Shown: positions 11,960 through 14,105 of the stretch, in pieces
How positions within the stretch are numbered: position 1 is the stretch's first letter
Layout: the number at the start of each line of letters is the position of its first letter
Assembly: GCA_002725475.1 (NCBI GenBank)
Contig: PBPH01000097.1
Coordinates: forward strand, 1 to 14,105
Length of the DNA: 14,105 nt
Reading direction: 5' to 3'
Source of the DNA: Methanobacteriota archaeon
GTDB lineage: Archaea; Thermoplasmatota; Poseidoniia; Poseidoniales; Thalassarchaeaceae
Program-made: the position numbers and the translations under genes
Notes under the pieces: generated by a model
Database searches by the model: none
Told to the model about the DNA's origin: nothing
Seen by the model: only the letters and a program-made list of their open reading frames with translations

Positions 11960-14105
11960 ATGAGGGCCCCCTGTGCTCGGCACAATACTGCTTTGGTGGT
12001 AGCAATTGTTCTTCTTCTTCCCTTATTTCCAACAGTTTCGGCTTCAGGCCAAGGGTTGCTGTTGGATTCAACTTCTCTAACGTTATTAGGTGACATGGAG
12101 GTTGGACAAGGGGATGTAAATATTTCAATCGATGTTGAAGCCCATGATAACAATTCAATCGGTTCCTTAAATTTCACATTAGTTCAAGGTTCAAGCAATG
12201 TAATTGCGTTTGAAAATATCTCATTGAATCTCAGTGCTGGAGAGGTATTGACCGTATTCTTCAATATTTCTCAATTGGCAGTAGGACAGTACACATTATT
12301 TCTACAATTATACGGTGACGTAGGGATTTCTAGCGGAAACTATACCGATCAAATTAGTCAGTTTGTGAAGAGGCTTGCACCTGCCAACGTTTCAGTAGGT
12401 GGTCCCAGTACTTGGCAAGTCACTCCAGTAAACTTGGATGACGGGCAGGCCAGTGGAAATATTTCCTTCAGAGATGGTGACGGTGGTTGGGCTTTGGTGC
12501 CTGTGACAAATACTGGCGAGGTCAGTTGGAATGGTTCAATTGGATTTTCAGTAGATGGATTGAATTATAATTTCCAAAACTTTAGTGTCTCTCCTCAATC
12601 ATCATCCTCAGCTAATTTTACAATTCCTCAATTGTTCGAAAATAATTCTACGATATTAAGTGTAAATCTTTCAGATGAAATAACAACAAAAACAATTGTT
12701 GTTGGCCCACCTCCATTATCTAGATTGGTACTTTTTGCAGAGTCGAATAATTCCTCGCCAGAATTAGGTGATGATGTAATTTGGACTCTAAATGTAAGCA
12801 ATAATGGTGAGGTGGCATGGTCGGGTAACCTAATTTGTACGTTCTCAAATTCTGCACTTATCAACTCATCACTTTCTATACCGGCGGGTGCCAATGAATC
12901 TAGAAATATCACATTCCTAGTTAGGCCGGGCCCGTTGCTCTGTGAATTACAAGTTTCAGTTAGAATTCATGACGATTCTGTCACATCGACTCTGCACGTA
13001 TATGATATGGATGCAGCCCATTTCTCGAATGCAGGTAGCACTGGAATATCGATAGAAGGTACAAATTTCCATGTTGGTGATTCTTTTGATGCATCGATAA
13101 TAGTACACAACGGTGGAGATTTTCTAGGAAATGCTAGACTGATGATTTCAGATTCAGGGGGGGTGTCCGAAGGACTAAATCGCGAATTTGAAGTGGGCAA
13201 CAGCCTCCAATTAACTGCAACTCATCTTCTTTTAGGGAACTCGGGAATAAGGGAAGTTTCCTGGGCTGTAATTAGTGAAGATGGATTGGTTGATTTGAAT
13301 CTCTCTGGAAAAGTAACAATTGATGTCAACCCCTCACAACAGTTGTCATTATCTATATTATCAAACATATGGGATACATCTGATGGGCTTTCCACCAACA
13401 TCAATCTAGCTCTATCTGAAGGTCGTTCAAGATCCGTACAACTTAATGTCGGCTATTCATTTGAAGGAGAACTAACTACCGTGATAAGTTCTAATGTAAT
13501 GTTATCTCCTGGAATGCGTTCTTTGTCATTCTCTTTAGGGCAACCTAGTGATGCTGACGAACTTTGGGCACAATTAGTTGTGTCTGGATGGTCTGCATCT
13601 CAAATATCTACATTAGATGACGTGATTGTGATTTCACCTCCTGATGTATCGCCGAGTTCAATATTGGGGGGTGCAGTTCCCGCGGTCCCCTCTAGTGGCG
13701 AAGAAGTAAAAATATCATACACATTGTCAAATGATGGTAATGACATCATTTCTCAAGGCTTGTTGATTCTTAGATTATCATCAACTAATGAAGTATTGTG
13801 GCAAGGTTCCGCACCTTTAGTGGAGGCGGGGGGGAGCGAATCTGGAGAAATAATTATCCAATCATGGCCTGAAGGAAACATAGTAGATTTAGAGTTGGAA
13901 TGGAGCACAGGTGGCTCAGAAATTAAAACATTAAAATCATATCCTTCAAAATCAGAAATTATTTCTGAAGAATTTGAAATCCCTTGGTCTGCAATCATTT
14001 ATGGCGCAGTGGCGGGTATAGTTATTGCTTCAATTGCTAGATTTGTATTTGTCTGGATTGGAGAAGATCCTGAAGAAAGACAACAATTGAAAATAGCTAG
14101 ACGAA
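11960..14105 (+). CDS. Secreted, membrane-anchored surface protein with CARDB/Ig-like modules (3' end outside window)
   Basis: The frame is open from the ATG at 11960 to the window end (715 codons, no stop). Residues 1-30 are a Sec-type signal peptide: a basic start (MRAPCARH), the hydrophobic core ALVVAIVLLLPLFP, and a likely cut near VSASGQ. The body is Ser/Asn/Gly-rich beta-sandwich sequence. At least four segments share the CARDB-like pattern 'hxVxNxGexxWxGxhxh': around residues 180-196 (VTNTGEVSWNGSI), 277-293 (LNVSNNGEVAWSGNL), 381-395 (VHNGGDFLGNA) and 588-605 (TLSNDGNDIISQG). About twenty N-x-S/T sequons lie mostly in the first 325 residues, suggesting heavy N-glycosylation. C293 and C328 are the only cysteines after the signal peptide. 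A C-terminal membrane helix starts near residue 674 (PWSAIIYGAVAGIVIASIAR), followed by a charged cytoplasmic tail. Most of it should therefore lie outside the cell. Function (adhesion, coat or enzyme scaffold) is not evident. Confidence 0.88.
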   Translation, partial: MRAPCARHNTALVVAIVLLLPLFPTVSASGQGLLLDSTSLTLLGDMEVGQGDVNISIDVEAHDNNSIGSLNFTLVQGSSNVIAFENISLNLSAGEVLTVFFNISQLAVGQYTLFLQLYGDVGISSGNYTDQISQFVKRLAPANVSVGGPSTWQVTPVNLDDGQASGNISFRDGDGGWALVPVTNTGEVSWNGSIGFSVDGLNYNFQNFSVSPQSSSSANFTIPQLFENNSTILSVNLSDEITTKTIVVGPPPLSRLVLFAESNNSSPELGDDVIWTLNVSNNGEVAWSGNLICTFSNSALINSSLSIPAGANESRNITFLVRPGPLLCELQVSVRIHDDSVTSTLHVYDMDAAHFSNAGSTGISIEGTNFHVGDSFDASIIVHNGGDFLGNARLMISDSGGVSEGLNREFEVGNSLQLTATHLLLGNSGIREVSWAVISEDGLVDLNLSGKVTIDVNPSQQLSLSILSNIWDTSDGLSTNINLALSEGRSRSVQLNVGYSFEGELTTVISSNVMLSPGMRSLSFSLGQPSDADELWAQLVVSGWSASQISTLDDVIVISPPDVSPSSILGGAVPAVPSSGEEVKISYTLSNDGNDIISQGLLILRLSSTNEVLWQGSAPLVEAGGSESGEIIIQSWPEGNIVDLELEWSTGGSEIKTLKSYPSKSEIISEEFEIPWSAIIYGAVAGIVIASIARFVFVWIGEDPEERQQLKIARR

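Noticed and set aside
11890..12177. Minus-strand open frames over the start of the surface protein gene
   Set aside because: The plus-strand frame has a signal peptide, long continuity and beta-sandwich repeats. The minus frames have no recognisable features and overlap it.
1..14105. CRISPR arrays, insertion sequences, rRNA genes or phage genes
   Set aside because: No regularly spaced repeats, transposase-like frames, terminal inverted repeats or rRNA-like segments were seen. The genes and composition look uniform and chromosomal.

Overview
The window is archaeal. It holds the end of an RNA polymerase operon with the largest subunit split into A' and A'', followed by ribosomal protein L30e. 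It also has archaeal-type purine synthesis (PurP), a KaiC-like ATPase, a Roadblock/LC7 protein and several archaeal coiled-coil proteins. The low-GC composition, the enlarged RNAP subunits and a sequon-rich, membrane-anchored surface protein fit a marine Thermoplasmatota lineage such as Marine Group II (Poseidoniales) or a relative. That placement is inference from gene content, not from a search.

Layout. Bases 1-5695 (+) hold rpoB (3' end only), rpoA1, rpoA2 and rpl30e, tightly packed with an overlapping stop/start and strong Shine-Dalgarno sites. The usual downstream partners (nusA, rps12, rps7) do not follow. Instead there are two small hairpins and an unrecognised 322-residue protein (5785-6753, +). 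A KaiC/RecA-like ATPase (6761-7444, -) converges on that gene. It diverges from a coiled-coil gene (7632-8474, +) across a 187-base region carrying a perfect 12-bp palindrome. The coiled-coil gene is followed 10 bases later by purP (8485-9642, +). Converging on purP is a three-gene minus-strand cluster, in transcription order: coiled-coil protein (11893-11045), coiled-coil protein with a basic tail (11048-10038) and Roadblock/LC7 protein (9989-9639). The two convergent units share the four bases TTAA as stop codons. Divergent from this cluster, across 66 bases, is a long secreted, membrane-anchored beta-sandwich protein (11960 to the window end, +).

Main points. (1) The RNA polymerase is unusual. 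A' carries an insert of about 140 residues with two cysteine pairs just before the catalytic region. A'' has an N-terminal helix-hairpin-helix-like extension. The RpoB C-terminal zinc ribbon has lost canonical cysteines. (2) Three coiled-coil proteins that look like diverged relatives of one archaeal family (COG1340-like) lie within 4.3 kb. They are interleaved with a Roadblock protein, a KaiC-like ATPase and PurP. This is the best candidate for an undescribed functional module. Its function cannot be read from the sequence.
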